A DNA stretch of 64,000 nucleotides from Pseudoneobacillus sp042683745 (GCF_042683745.1 NZ_JBHUJX010000023.1:1-64000); one strand, 5' to 3'; shown: positions 43,695 through 53,023, counted from the stretch's first letter. The notes: generated by a model from the letters alone, not told the origin. Program-made: numbers and translations.

Positions 43695-43820
43695 TTACGA
43701 ATACCTGGCGAAGCTCAATCTGACCTTCTCCAAGACCATGCGGGAATGGAATCCACCTACTGACACCAGAACTCCAACTTTCTTCAGTTCTTCAGACTCA
43801 AAAGTTCCCTCAAATAATAG
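43695..43820 (-). pseudogene. Possible gene remnant
   Basis: A 42-codon frame without start (LLFEGTFESEELKKVGVLVS, then VGGFHSRMVLEKVRLSFARY) ends in TAA 43695. It looks protein-like but no family is recognised. The rest of 43566-43960 has no gene. Confidence 0.3.
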
Positions 43821-43960
43821 TAACTCCAATAAAATTTGTTACTTTTTTATGTTATTCGATATCTGAGGTGAGAATCCTTCTTTAGCTAACTGCACTGTTA
43901 GCAAAAAAAATGGTAACGCCTCTTTGACTTCTTCCATCGAATCATAACAAATGATTTTTC

Positions 43961-44416
43961 TTATTGTGCGAAAGAAAGCGAATATTTTTTAATTAGATTT
44001 TTAATTAAAGGATTTAGTCCTTCCGGTAACTCATTTGCTTTAAAGAATTTTGCTTCAATAGTTTCTTGACCGTCTGCTTTAAGAAATCCACCTTTAATTT
44101 CTTTTGAAATATATGCAATTGTAACAGGATAGAATTCATCACCGTTTGGTAATTTAACAAAGTACTCTTTTCCTGAAAATACACCTACTAAATCCAGTTT
44201 ACCAATTTCAATTCCTGTTTCCTCTAAGACTTCTCTTCTTCCTGCTTCCTCAGTAGATTCTCCTAATTCAATAAATCCGCCAGGAACTCCCCAAAGACCA
44301 TCGCTTCTTTTTTGTAATAAAAATTCTCCAGTTTCGTTTATTACAGCTACCGCAACACCAACTAATATTAGAGGTTGGTTTCCTACAACCTTGCGTAAAT
44401 CTTCAATATACCCCAT
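43961..44416 (-). CDS. NUDIX hydrolase
   Basis: A 151-residue Nudix protein. The box is GGFIELGESTEEAGRREVLEETGIE (residues 46-70, catalytic Glu residues present). It would hydrolyse a nucleoside-diphosphate-linked substrate; which one is not visible. It begins GYIEDLRKVVGNQPLILVG, a start shared with the ADP-ribose/8-oxo-type Bacillus Nudix subgroup. AGGAGGAG lies before ATG. Confidence 0.85.
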   Translation of the reverse strand: MGYIEDLRKVVGNQPLILVGVAVAVINETGEFLLQKRSDGLWGVPGGFIELGESTEEAGRREVLEETGIEIGKLDLVGVFSGKEYFVKLPNGDEFYPVTIAYISKEIKGGFLKADGQETIEAKFFKANELPEGLNPLIKNLIKKYSLSFAQ

Positions 44417-44506
44417 AGTCTCCTCCTGAGAATACTATTTTTTTCTAAGAAACATATTTCGACAACCGGAAACATTTCCCCTTTTTTTCCATTAAACGGC
44501 CCTTTA

Positions 44507-44580
44507 CTCCTTGAAAGAATGAAAATAAGCCGAAAATAAACAAGTTGTGTATAAAAACTTGAATATTTTTGGCTTAAGGA
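44507..44580. repeat. Hairpin repeat, family copy 2
   Basis: Same lead-in as copy 1 (GAATGAAAATAAG), then ATAAACAAGTTGTGTATAAA and a partly mutated return arm (ACTTGAATATTTTTGGCTTA). See 3856-3920. Confidence 0.6.
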
Positions 44581-44778
44581 AGGATCGCACCGTTAGCTTA
44601 GGTTTTTAACCTCTAATTCAAAATAATTGGGAATCTAATCAAAGAAAAGTAATGTGGTTCTGTATAAAACAATGCATATTTACATTGATTAATAGATCAA
44701 TTATTCACAAAAGTCTCTGTATGTTTCATATGAGAAGGAGCTGCTTATGCAACTCCATTATTACACTCACAGTTATGA

Positions 44779-45069
44779 TTATTTTTTATTGTTTGACTCT
44801 AATAGTTTCCTCATAATATTTTTTAGTAATGACATTATGACTGTATCGAGGAAACTTCCTTTAATAAGAACATATTCTTCTAATATACCTTCAAATTTAA
44901 AGCCCGCCTTCTCTAAAACTCTTCTTGAACCAATATTATCTGGATGAAAAAGAGCCTCGATACGATTTAATTTCATCGTATTAAAACCGTATTTTATTAC
45001 GATTGGCAAAAGACGAGACATGACTCCTTGCCCCCAATACTCCTTCGATAATTCATATATAATAAATTT
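44779..45069 (-). pseudogene. GNAT acetyltransferase, C-terminal fragment
   Basis: From 45069 the frame reads KFIIYELSKEYWGQGVMSRL, then MKLNRIEALFHPDNIGSRRV and EKAGFKFEGILEEYVLIKGS. These are the acetyl-CoA loop and C-terminal blocks of RimJ/RimL-type enzymes. A stop precedes KFIIYE and the N-terminal third is absent, so it is not functional. Confidence 0.65.
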
Positions 45070-45237
45070 CTATAATTTTCAAAGTCATTAACACGTAATA
45101 CAGAAAAGGCATTCACTTTAAACGACATAATCTATTTACGATAAAAACGTCCTAAATTTTAGGACGCTTTAGTTATATAAAGTCATTTTTCTGTTAGTAT
45201 TTAATTGTAAGAATATTTTTACAAAGGGGAATAGAAG

Positions 45238-45393
45238 ATGAAAATTAGTCGAACAAACGACTTTGAATTAGTCGCTAAATTGAACAAATTTGTTCACGAT
45301 TTACACGCAAATCTATATCCTGAGTATTTCCAAGAATACAATTTTGATTTTGTGAAATATCGAGAATTTGTTTACAAAGACTTTTCATTCTAA
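45238..45393 (+). pseudogene. GNAT-like N-terminal fragment
   Basis: ATG 45238, with AAAGGGG upstream, opens 51 codons: MKISRTNDFELVAKLNKFVH, then DLHANLYPEYFQEYNFDFVK and a stop. It resembles the start of GNAT proteins (MKIRRTNDFDLIAKLNKPVH type), truncated before the fold is complete. A terminator follows at 45421. Confidence 0.55.
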
Positions 45394-45420
45394 TGCTATT
45401 TCATATGCTAAATGGTAAAT

Positions 45421-45450
45421 AAAAGAGGTGCGAATTGCACCTCTTTTTTT
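45421..45450 (+). terminator. Rho-independent terminator
   Basis: AAAAGAGGTGC and GCACCTCTTTT form a hairpin followed by T7. It terminates the truncated GNAT gene and may also read on the minus strand. Confidence 0.85.
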
Positions 45451-45509
45451 AATGCTAATTTAAATTTTGTACTTCAAAACCGAATCCGTTAGCTTTTTAT
45501 TCTACAATC

Positions 45510-46478
45510 TTATTTTTCAACTGATTTAGTTATCAATTCATAAACTTTTTTTATGTTTGACTTAAAATAAGTAGTAAAGTACCAGTCTTGATAAGCTATT
45601 GGTACTAAAATATCATCAATGCTTTTCTTATTTTGAACTGCCTCCGACACCAATGCTACTATATCGTTTATGTAACCTTTCACCTCATGAAGTTCATTCA
45701 TTGAGCAAACATTACCATGCCACGGTACGATAGTTTCAATATCCAGTAATTCAACCCTTTCTAAAATATTTAACCATTCCTGGGGATTTGCATACATCAT
45801 TACAGGATGATGCTTCGAGAGTACTAGATCACCCATAACTGCTATTTTTTCTTCAGGTAGATACACGAATGCATCACTTTGCGTGTGACCACCGCCATAC
45901 GAGAAGAGTTGCACGGTCCGGTCACTTCCATGAATACTCATCTGTTGATCAAAAGTAATTGTTGGTAATGTATATATCAAATCAGGGAGAATTTTTATGT
46001 ACTCACGATCACTAGCATTTTCCCATTCCATTTCCTTTTTCAACTTTTCGTCCGTCTCTTTTTGTATTTTCTCCTCTTGTTCGTCGATAGCATTATATAT
46101 CGGTTCAGGGTTAGCCAGTTGCTGGGCTAGCCTATTTTTTCCAAATGTAGCCATAATTTCACGTGTAGTAGACGTAGAAATTATTTGCGCCTTAGGAGTA
46201 AACACTTGATTACCGCAAGTATGATCACTGTGCCAATGTGTGTTGATTACATAGGAAACTGGGTTTCCAGTAAGGCGAATTGCAGTTTCCTCCAAATCTT
46301 TTGCAGCTTGTATTGTTGAAAAGGTATCAACCACTAGCGTTGAATCACCAAGATCAATGATAGCTGCATTTCCTACTGAACCTGTACCAGGCACTGAAAT
46401 TGCTGCATATACACCCTCAGCGACGTTATTTATTTGGAAATGCTTTGATACCGTGAAGGTTTCTATTCTATTATTCAT
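45510..46478 (-). CDS. Metallo-beta-lactamase-fold hydrolase
   Basis: A 322-residue MBL protein without signal peptide. The metal motif HWHSDH is in VINTHWHSDHTCGNQVF. Further ligands appear in YGGGHTQSDAF and VMGDLVL, and a final His in VPWHGNVC. The start FQINNVAEGVYAAISVPGTG is typical of bacterial MBL hydrolases (quinoprotein-like/sulfatase-like group). A beta-lactamase role is unlikely. It is monocistronic. Confidence 0.85.
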   Translation of the reverse strand: MNNRIETFTVSKHFQINNVAEGVYAAISVPGTGSVGNAAIIDLGDSTLVVDTFSTIQAAKDLEETAIRLTGNPVSYVINTHWHSDHTCGNQVFTPKAQIISTSTTREIMATFGKNRLAQQLANPEPIYNAIDEQEEKIQKETDEKLKKEMEWENASDREYIKILPDLIYTLPTITFDQQMSIHGSDRTVQLFSYGGGHTQSDAFVYLPEEKIAVMGDLVLSKHHPVMMYANPQEWLNILERVELLDIETIVPWHGNVCSMNELHEVKGYINDIVALVSEAVQNKKSIDDILVPIAYQDWYFTTYFKSNIKKVYELITKSVEK

Positions 46479-46687
46479 GATTCCCTCTCCTCATTACTTA
46501 AAATATCTTTTTATATTAACATGTAAAAATAACAAAATACATTTTTTCCCACTACTCAATCTTCCAAAAGACTTTCCTTTAGAAAAGCTTAAGCAAAAAA
46601 CCTGCCCCGTTCGTAATGAAAATGTAATACTCGATGTAGAAGTAAGGTGATAATACAATTATATAGGTAAAATCGTAAAGAAGAGTA

Positions 46688-47088
46688 TTGAAAAAGGTTC
46701 AAATCGTTTATATACTATCCCTTGTACTTATTACTTCTTTTCAAACAAAAACTGTTTCATCACCTAAATCAACTAAGGCTCTGAAGAGTTTAGGTTACAG
46801 GTTAGGCTAATGCTTACTCCTAATATAAGAGAACAGTTGAATAACTTTTAATATCCTAAGATATTAAAGTAGTTCTCATCTACTTACCCCTTGGAAAATT
46901 GAAGTAATTGAAACAAAAAGAGTAAATGGCTACCGTAGCTTAATACTAGAAATTACATTCGAAATTGAACCTACCATGGTGGACACTGGGTTCCATTAGA
47001 GAATGACAAAATGATTTGTGAAATTTACCTTGGTAATAAGGTAAATTTGATAGATCACACACACTTAAAAACCTATGGACAAATATAA
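46688..47088 (+). pseudogene. Secreted DUF3888-like gene with several frameshifts
   Basis: TTG 46688 opens KKVQIVYILSLVLITSFQTK, then a short mature start and a stop (TAA 46808). Another phase yields LMLTPNIREQLNNF. A third gives WKIEVIETKRVNGYRSLILE then ITFEIEP, and a fourth gives HWVPLENDKMICEIYLGNKV ending in TAA 47086. Taken together they form a typical small exported Bacillus protein of about 130 residues. It may be related to DUF3888. Confidence 0.5.
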
Positions 47089-47198
47089 AACAGCTCCGAT
47101 CTCGACCTCTTGCCCTTAGTGAAAGAAAATTCGAACCTTTTCTTGGTATATTTCTTATTTTAGTTTGAGAATTGAAATCCTTTTTATATTATTTATTA

Positions 47199-47330
47199 CT
47201 ATTTATTACTCAACAACTGAACTCGTTCCGCAGCGATATCCATGTTTAACTCATGCATCCAATTGTATAAACCACTGTTTATTAAATAAACTCGCTTTTT
47301 TACTTGAAAGTGCTTTACCAAATACTTCAT
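47199..47330 (-). CDS. Small ORF directly behind the DUF2785 gene
   Basis: Right after the TGA of the DUF2785 gene, in the same phase, ATG 47330 opens 43 codons: MKYLVKHFQVKKRVYLINSG, then LYNWMHELNMDIAAERVQLL and SNK. No ribosome site is seen beyond what translational coupling could offer. It may be a C-terminal extension cut off by a stop or a relic. Confidence 0.3.
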   Translation of the reverse strand: MKYLVKHFQVKKRVYLINSGLYNWMHELNMDIAAERVQLLSNK

Positions 47331-48170
47331 TCACTGATTTTGATTGTATAATTGACTATGCAATTGTTCTAATATTTTCACTATATTTTCTCGTAACCTT
47401 AAATAATCACTTTTGTACAGTAGTCGAAAATAAAAGCTTCGTAAAAAGTTAACAACATTGGACCTCTTCCAAAAGTAGTTTAAACTATAACCTTCATTTT
47501 CTAGTAGTTTCTTTAATTCATTTGAAATTTTTAATATCCAAATTTCAATATCACTATCTGTTAATCCTTGCTCCATAAGGGCCTCTACTGCAAAAATTAA
47601 TCTTTCATCTTCATCATCAACATATGGTAATCCACTGATGCTTTCTTTGAATAAACATATTTTAATTATTTCAAGACATTCTGAAGATAAAGTGAAATTA
47701 AAATTCGGATGTCTTATGGCTGATGTTAGTAGATCTGCACCATGTGCAATACTATGTGCCCATCCTTTTCCCTCCACATAACCACGAATATCTTTTTCAA
47801 GTTTCAAGTATTCAATACTACCCTCAGTTGCTTGTTTCAAAATATCCCCAGACAAGAACCGCTTTTCGCTGTCTTTTTCTAATACTAGTCCAATAACTAG
47901 AGCAGAAAAAGATCGAGTAAATACTGAGTCATTCCCTTTTTGACCTATATTCATAAACAAGCGGCACAAACAAACCTTAAGAATATGTTCCATTTGTTTT
48001 TCTGTTAAATAATCTTCTAAAATTAATTTCCCAAATGTATTAAAAATTAATGTATCCCTTAGTTCAGAGTCAACTGAGCCTATATTATCCAACATTCTGT
48101 CAATAAGGCTATCTAAATTGCTTTGTAGTAAAGCTGTATCAACATTTTTCAGTTCTGACTTTAGTGACAT
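47331..48170 (-). CDS. DUF2785 family protein
   Basis: A 279-residue helical repeat-like protein. The signature YVEGKGWAHSIAHGADLLTS (conserved W-H-S/AHGAD) is the DUF2785 core, with SGLPYVDDEDERLIFAVEAL later. The function is unknown. The start ATG 48170 is preceded by GGTGAG. Its small downstream ORF (47199) is in the same phase. Confidence 0.82.
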   Translation of the reverse strand: MSLKSELKNVDTALLQSNLDSLIDRMLDNIGSVDSELRDTLIFNTFGKLILEDYLTEKQMEHILKVCLCRLFMNIGQKGNDSVFTRSFSALVIGLVLEKDSEKRFLSGDILKQATEGSIEYLKLEKDIRGYVEGKGWAHSIAHGADLLTSAIRHPNFNFTLSSECLEIIKICLFKESISGLPYVDDEDERLIFAVEALMEQGLTDSDIEIWILKISNELKKLLENEGYSLNYFWKRSNVVNFLRSFYFRLLYKSDYLRLRENIVKILEQLHSQLYNQNQ

Positions 48171-48386
48171 ACTCTCACCACCCTTTTTATTTTGTTATAT
48201 TCTTATTACACAAGCCTACAATTGTAACTAAAGTGACGACTTTTTATAATTATCAATAGCTTCTGTTACTTACAAAATATTTAGCTTTAGCACGCACTTA
48301 CCAAGACAAAACTAAAACAATATTAAAGAATAAAAACAAATAAAACCCATATATTTACATTAATAACTAATCGAGGAGAGTTTAGA

Positions 48387-48659
48387 ATGATTAAATCTCT
48401 ATTAATAATTTTATTAATTCTTTTAATAATTATCTTTTTTCTTATAATAGGAATAAAAAGTAAACAACAAGCAATTCAAACATACTCAGTTCCGTTTTTC
48501 ATCAAAAGCTATTCTAATTTGATAGATAAGGGACATAGCGAACAAAACAAAACATTTATAGAAAAAATTAATGACTTTTTTGATGACAATGAGAACTCTG
48601 ATATGAATGGTGATGGGAATAGCGGTTTTAGTAACAGTAGTGATGATTTCGACGAATAG
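48387..48659 (+). CDS. Small membrane protein with acidic tail
   Basis: A 90-residue protein: a strong N-terminal helix (LLIILLILLIIIFFLIIGI, residues 5-23) and a tail ending NENSDMNGDGNSGFSNSSDD plus FDE, very rich in Asp, Asn and Ser. CGAGGAGAG precedes ATG 48387. It may be a small envelope or stress peptide. The function is unknown. Confidence 0.6.
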   Translation: MIKSLLIILLILLIIIFFLIIGIKSKQQAIQTYSVPFFIKSYSNLIDKGHSEQNKTFIEKINDFFDDNENSDMNGDGNSGFSNSSDDFDE

Positions 48660-48760
48660 ATTTTTATTTTGAGTATGAAATTAATCATTCTTTATCACTA
48701 TTAAAATGTCACTTTTGTTAAAGATTTTTTAATTAATGTAACCGTGACTTCCACACGAAA

Positions 48761-49339
48761 TTAATTTGTCGGTAGATGGACAGAATAATCTTCGGTCGTT
48801 TCTATTAAATCTCCATTTGATGAAAATCCTTTTATTTTATACGTTGTTTCCTTTTTTGCTTCATCTACAAAAGCAAACCAAATATACCTATCCTTTCCTA
48901 AAATTGTTTTAGCCTTTACCTTTTTAACGTCTCCTCCGTAGATATATTCCACTTCAATTTCTGCTATTTTACTGTCAGTGATCATACCTAACAACATAGG
49001 GAACGGTGATTTTTTATCCATTTTCGGTAGGTAAATACTATGAATATTTTCTATTGAACTCCCGAAACCTCCACCTCCCCTATCAAATGTTGCTGCCCAC
49101 CCAAACAATCTCTTTTTCAAAAATCTGGCTTCAAGTGAATTTGTATTTTTAAAGTTTCCATAAAACACAACAAGTCCATTAGTAACCTTTTCTTTATGAA
49201 ATATTATATTACTGTTATCGCTAGATCCTTCATCGATCATTCTGTGAATCTGTTGATCAGATAAAGTTTTATTATTTGACACACTTATTTTTAGTAGGAT
49301 AAAAATAACAAAAGCAGCTATCCAACTAATTTTTTTCAT
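48761..49339 (-). CDS. Exported hypothetical protein
   Basis: A 192-residue protein starting at ATG 49339 (GGGAGGGAG upstream; a longer frame begins at 49357). The signal-like helix ISWIAAFVIFILLKISV is followed by a globular domain with GWAATFDRGGGGFGSSIEN and KTILGKDRYIWFAFVDEAKK. No lipobox Cys, so it is either secreted or anchored by the first helix. The family is not recognised. Confidence 0.6.
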   Translation of the reverse strand: MKKISWIAAFVIFILLKISVSNNKTLSDQQIHRMIDEGSSDNSNIIFHKEKVTNGLVVFYGNFKNTNSLEARFLKKRLFGWAATFDRGGGGFGSSIENIHSIYLPKMDKKSPFPMLLGMITDSKIAEIEVEYIYGGDVKKVKAKTILGKDRYIWFAFVDEAKKETTYKIKGFSSNGDLIETTEDYSVHLPTN

Positions 49340-49460
49340 ATTCTCACTCCCTCCCACAAATATTTTTCATTATTAATTCTACCGAGCCATTCGTTTTTCC
49401 CATAACCTTATGCGTCGATTATTCAAATATTTCATCAAACACAAATGATTAAAACATATT

Positions 49461-49865
49461 TTAAAAAGATCTACTGATCACCGTTCCTATGTATTTCATT
49501 GCATCTAAAGCCCTGATTCGTTGCACCTCACCTAATTCATCCAAAGGAAACCATTTATATTCAGAGTGTTCAGCACTAAGCTTGATCTCCTCTCCCTCAG
49601 GAAGGGAACAGCAAAACATTGCAACTTGTGAATTGACTATGCTGTGAAAATAAAACCCAGTTAATACCACTTCTTGTACTTCCACACCGAGTTCTTCACG
49701 ACATTCACGAAGCAATGCTTCATGAATAGTTTCACCTGGCTCAATACTACCGCCTGGTGTACTCCATCCCCTATTTCCGTAGGTTCGCTTTATTAGAAGC
49801 ATATGAGCTTCCGCATTAAAAATTATGGCATGAGCACCAAATCTATAAGTATCATTAAAAGCCAA
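49461..49865 (-). CDS. NUDIX hydrolase
   Basis: A 134-residue Nudix protein. Start at TTG 49865, eight bases after GAGGAGGAG. FGAHAIIFNAEAHMLLIKRT, then the box GGSIEPGETIHEALLRECRE followed by ELGVE. The GGSIEPGE and RECREELG motifs retain the catalytic Glu residues. The substrate is unknown. It is separate from the Nudix gene at 43961, and the two are only distantly similar. Confidence 0.85.
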   Translation of the reverse strand: MAFNDTYRFGAHAIIFNAEAHMLLIKRTYGNRGWSTPGGSIEPGETIHEALLRECREELGVEVQEVVLTGFYFHSIVNSQVAMFCCSLPEGEEIKLSAEHSEYKWFPLDELGEVQRIRALDAMKYIGTVISRSF

Positions 49866-49984
49866 TTTAAACTCCTCCTCGTTTCCATTAATTTCATACT
49901 AACATAATATTCAGGAAATAATCGTTATTGGTCTTACTTTTCAAAACTTAAACAAAAATGCGTTATACTATTAGTACACTAGTC

Positions 49985-50045
49985 CATAACAAAGAGCCGT
50001 AAATAAACAAGTTAGGAATATAAACTTGTTTATTTTACAGCTTTT
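49985..50045. repeat. Hairpin repeat, related to copies 1 and 2
   Basis: AGCCGTAAATAAACAAGTT and its near complement (AACTTGTTTATTTTACAGCT) form a long hairpin. The shared AATAAACAAGTT element and position between genes link it to 3856-3920 and 44507-44580. Confidence 0.5.
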
Positions 50046-50077
50046 CTAGATCATTCGATATATAACTAATGCAGCCT

Positions 50078-50545
50078 CTAACTTAACACCTTCTTAAAAT
50101 CAATTCTTGTATAGGTTTTATCATAAGCAGAACCATCATCATTATAAAAAACTGCATTTTTTAAGTATGGTTCTGAAATAGCTTCGTAACCATGTGATTT
50201 AATTAACTTTATCATTTTAGAATTTTCAATTGGATCAACACTCACAAATATCTCTGAGTAACCTAAGTCTCTTGTAATATTTTCTCTAAACCTTATTAAA
50301 TCTGAACCTATACCATTACCGCGATAATTCTCATTCACATAAAGATCACTTAATTTAGGAAATAAAATTCCTTTAACTTTGAGAACTCCAAAACCTAAGA
50401 TTAGCTCATTTTGTTCAGCTAATACCAAATATACTTTATTTTTCGAAAATTGCTTTAAATAGTTCGTGAATAAATCTTTATTATTCCTAATTTCGCATAA
50501 ACCCGATACGTCGTTTTCATTTGCTAATCTTATTATGTACTTAAT
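50078..50545 (-). CDS. GNAT acetyltransferase with an ATT start or lost start codon
   Basis: The protein family needs residues upstream of the usual annotated start (TTG 50428). The frame extends 39 codons further: (I)KYIIRLANENDVSGLCEIRN, then KDLFTNYLKQFSKNKVYL. This reaches ATT 50545, eight bases after GAGGAG. IIRLANENDV is a normal GNAT opening. No ATG/GTG/TTG stands at that place, so either ATT initiates (as in infC) or an ATG was lost. The acetyl-CoA loop is YVNENYRGNGIGSDLIR. Substrate unknown. Confidence 0.7.
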   Translation of the reverse strand: MKYIIRLANENDVSGLCEIRNNKDLFTNYLKQFSKNKVYLVLAEQNELILGFGVLKVKGILFPKLSDLYVNENYRGNGIGSDLIRFRENITRDLGYSEIFVSVDPIENSKMIKLIKSHGYEAISEPYLKNAVFYNDDGSAYDKTYTRIDFKKVLS

Positions 50546-50720
50546 TTTTACTTCTCCTCTATTTACTAGTTTGTTTTACAAAACTGACCCTTTAATGTCT
50601 CAACAAACAAAAATTCCCAAGATACATTAAGAATATGAATAGGCTCCAGCATATTTGGGTCTCTTTAAGATTAGTTATAATGGAAGAAACTTTCCCCTTT
50701 AGTTAATTATGCACAAAGGT

Positions 50721-51230
50721 TTACTTTAGAGGTACTTTAAAATACCAAACCATAAAAACAATACATATTAAAGATAAAACATAAGTTAATAAAGGTCTTG
50801 TGAAATGAAGACGTAACATAATGTACATTGAAGAATAAAAGAAAAATTCCATCCAAAATTCATAACCGTGTTTTAAGAGCAATCTTTCAAAATGTACAAA
50901 GGGATATTCAACAATGATTGAGCCAATAACCCAATAAGCAATATATTTTACCTGTTTACCTATTTTATTTGATGAAAATGGGTAATGAGTAAGATATAAA
51001 AGCGTGACTGCTGGAAGGATAATAAATAGGTAAAATAACTCAACAATATAATGTTTTTTGGGTAAAAAATCTGGTTTATGCTCCCAGAGTAGATAATTTT
51101 GACATAAGTGGTTATAAAGAAAGTTACAAATAATTACATATGCAATTGTAAGGGCGTACTTCTGCCAATGTTTCCAATCACCTTTATATATAGCAAAACC
51201 GAGCATGGTAATTGTTAAGATTAAGTGCAT
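50721..51230 (-). CDS. CBO0543-family membrane protein
   Basis: A 169-residue protein with five hydrophobic segments, among them IVELFYLFIILPAVTLLYLT and YVLSLICIVFMVWYFKV. The WxHKPDFLP-type start of the second helix and conserved HFERLLLKHG/E are typical of CBO0543 family proteins found in multiple copies in Bacillus. The function is unknown. The other two members in this window are at 55021 and 57695. Confidence 0.7.
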   Translation of the reverse strand: MHLILTITMLGFAIYKGDWKHWQKYALTIAYVIICNFLYNHLCQNYLLWEHKPDFLPKKHYIVELFYLFIILPAVTLLYLTHYPFSSNKIGKQVKYIAYWVIGSIIVEYPFVHFERLLLKHGYEFWMEFFFYSSMYIMLRLHFTRPLLTYVLSLICIVFMVWYFKVPLK

Positions 51231-51544
51231 ATAAATATCACCAAATTACTTATCCTTTCTAATCGGGTGTTAGGTTTTTTATTATCAAATAGACAATTTG
51301 AGACAGAATGAAAAAGCCAAAAAATGGGTCATATGATGGGTGTTTCTAAAATAAACACTCCATTTCTTTTAATTAAGAATATTATTATTATTATGCCGCA
51401 CTGATATTAATAAAATTCTTTTCGTTAGGGTGGGAATTTTTCATATTTGGCTAATCTGTCCCGAAAAAAATGAAATTAAGCCAAAACTTTTTTATTTTTG
51501 ACTCAAAGAAATCTGTGCATATGAAAGTCTTTATGATTTTTTCT
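51231..51544. other. Gene-free stretch left of the TnpB element
   Basis: AT-rich DNA with one hairpin, GTGTTTCTAAAATAAACAC at 51341-51360, and at 51468-51510 AATGAAATTAAGCCAAAAC, a weak relative of the 3856 repeat. No gene seen. Confidence 0.4.
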
Positions 51545-52965
51545 TACATTTTACCATGTTGAACTACTCACCCCTTAACAACCTTGCGGTCTGTTTGAAG
51601 GGGGAGATTCCTAAGAACACCAGTGTATCCACCAGTTATTGATTAGGCGATCCCTGTCGCTCCAACAGTTAGAAGTCTTATCGCTTCATTTTTAAGATTT
51701 TGTCCTGCGTTAATATCCCTATTGAGGTGTGCTCCACAAGAAGGACAGTCCCACTCACGAAGGTTTAGATTCTTAACGTCTTTGTTTTGATAGCCACAAC
51801 ATGAACAAAGCTGACTGGATGGGAAATTCTTCGCCACTGTCACAACTTGTTTGCCATACCATTTCGCCTTGTATTCGATCATGGTTTTGAATTGTGACCA
51901 TGATACTTCATTAATGGCTTTGGCAAGATTATGATTCTTTAACATGTTAGATACCGACAAATTTTCCATCCCTATTATGTCGTGGTTTTTGACAATCACG
52001 GTTGAAATTTTGTCTAAGTAATCTTTTCTAGCGTTCGTTATTTTTTCATGGATGCGTGCAACTTTCATTTTCGCTTTGTACCAATTGGAACCACCTATCG
52101 TGCGTCTACTCATGATTCGCTGTGCTTTAACTAACTTTTCCTCTAGTATGCGGAAAAATCTTGGATTAGAGAAAGTAGTTCCATCTGAAAGGATAGCAAA
52201 ATCTTTTAATCCGACATCTATGCCAACAGCAGAGTTCGTTTTGGGTAATTCCGTCACTTCTGTTTCCGTTGCTAAAGAAACAAAATACTTTCCCGAAGGG
52301 TTACGCCTAATAGTAGCACTGATGATTCGACCTTCTACTTCACGACTCTTTGCAAAGCGTACGGGTCCTAACTTTGGAAGTTTAATATGACGTTCCAATA
52401 CAGCAATATTTCCATTCGTGTATTTTGTGGTATAGGATTGAACTTGATTCTTTTTGGACTTAAAACGAGGATATTTATTCTGCTTTTTGTAATAGCGATC
52501 ATAGGCATCCGCTAATGTTTCAACAGATTTCTGTAAAGCAATACTATCTACTTCTTTTAAAAAAGAATACTGCTTCTTCAACTCGGGGAGCAATTTAATC
52601 GTTTCGTATTTATTTAAGCACTTGCCTTTCCAGTTGTTAGTTGGAATTTGACCATTCTGGACCATTTCTTCAACGATGTACCAATAAGCATCTTTTTCTT
52701 TCTGTTTTCCGAGAAAGAAATTGAATACAAATCTTGAACATCCAATCGTTTTGTTAATGACTTCAATTTGGTATCTGTTTGGATAGATTCGAAATTTATA
52801 GGCTTTACTTACAATCATGAATTTCACCACACTTTGCAAGAACGTTTGTTCTAATCATACCATAATAGGACCTTGTTAGCTAACGCCAACCGACATTCAT
52901 CTCCCACCTACTCATTGGGCTACGCCCTTCCCATTCCTTGAGGTGGGAGTCTTCTGTCGGAAATG
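51545..52965 (-). mobile_element. TnpB-only IS200/IS605-type element (IS1341-like)
   Basis: The left end (52865-52965 on the minus strand) shows ACTCCCACCTC...GTAGGTGGGAG, an imperfect hairpin with the GGGCGTAGCCC inner stem typical of IS605 left ends. The right end (51545-51640) has CCCCCTT...AAGGGG followed by TGAGTAGTTCAAC. No TnpA is encoded, so movement would need a transposase from elsewhere. A guide (omega/reRNA) could be transcribed from the tnpB 3' end through the right end. Confidence 0.75.
51643..52818 (-). CDS. tnpB: TnpB RNA-guided nuclease (OrfB)
   Basis: A 391-residue protein; ATG 52818 (codon 8 of the longer frame) with GTGGTG upstream. N-terminal HTH-like MIVSKAYKFRIYPNRYQIEV. 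RuvC residues are Asp in VGIDVGLKDFAIL, Glu in IGMENLSVSNML and Asp in HLNRDINAGQNLKN. The zinc ribbon CSCCG...CPSCG lies between the last two. All catalytic residues and the four Cys are present, so it is likely an active, guide-dependent DNA nuclease. Its target-adjacent motif cannot be read safely here. Confidence 0.9.
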   Translation of the reverse strand: MIVSKAYKFRIYPNRYQIEVINKTIGCSRFVFNFFLGKQKEKDAYWYIVEEMVQNGQIPTNNWKGKCLNKYETIKLLPELKKQYSFLKEVDSIALQKSVETLADAYDRYYKKQNKYPRFKSKKNQVQSYTTKYTNGNIAVLERHIKLPKLGPVRFAKSREVEGRIISATIRRNPSGKYFVSLATETEVTELPKTNSAVGIDVGLKDFAILSDGTTFSNPRFFRILEEKLVKAQRIMSRRTIGGSNWYKAKMKVARIHEKITNARKDYLDKISTVIVKNHDIIGMENLSVSNMLKNHNLAKAINEVSWSQFKTMIEYKAKWYGKQVVTVAKNFPSSQLCSCCGYQNKDVKNLNLREWDCPSCGAHLNRDINAGQNLKNEAIRLLTVGATGIA

Positions 52966-53023
52966 ATAAATATATCATTGTGTGTAGTGCATAATTAGTG
53001 GCTTTTGAATATTTCATTTTCCA

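Noticed and set aside
47165..47452. 95-codon plus-strand ORF
   Set aside because: Opposite strand of the DUF2785 gene end and its trailing ORF; no ribosome site.
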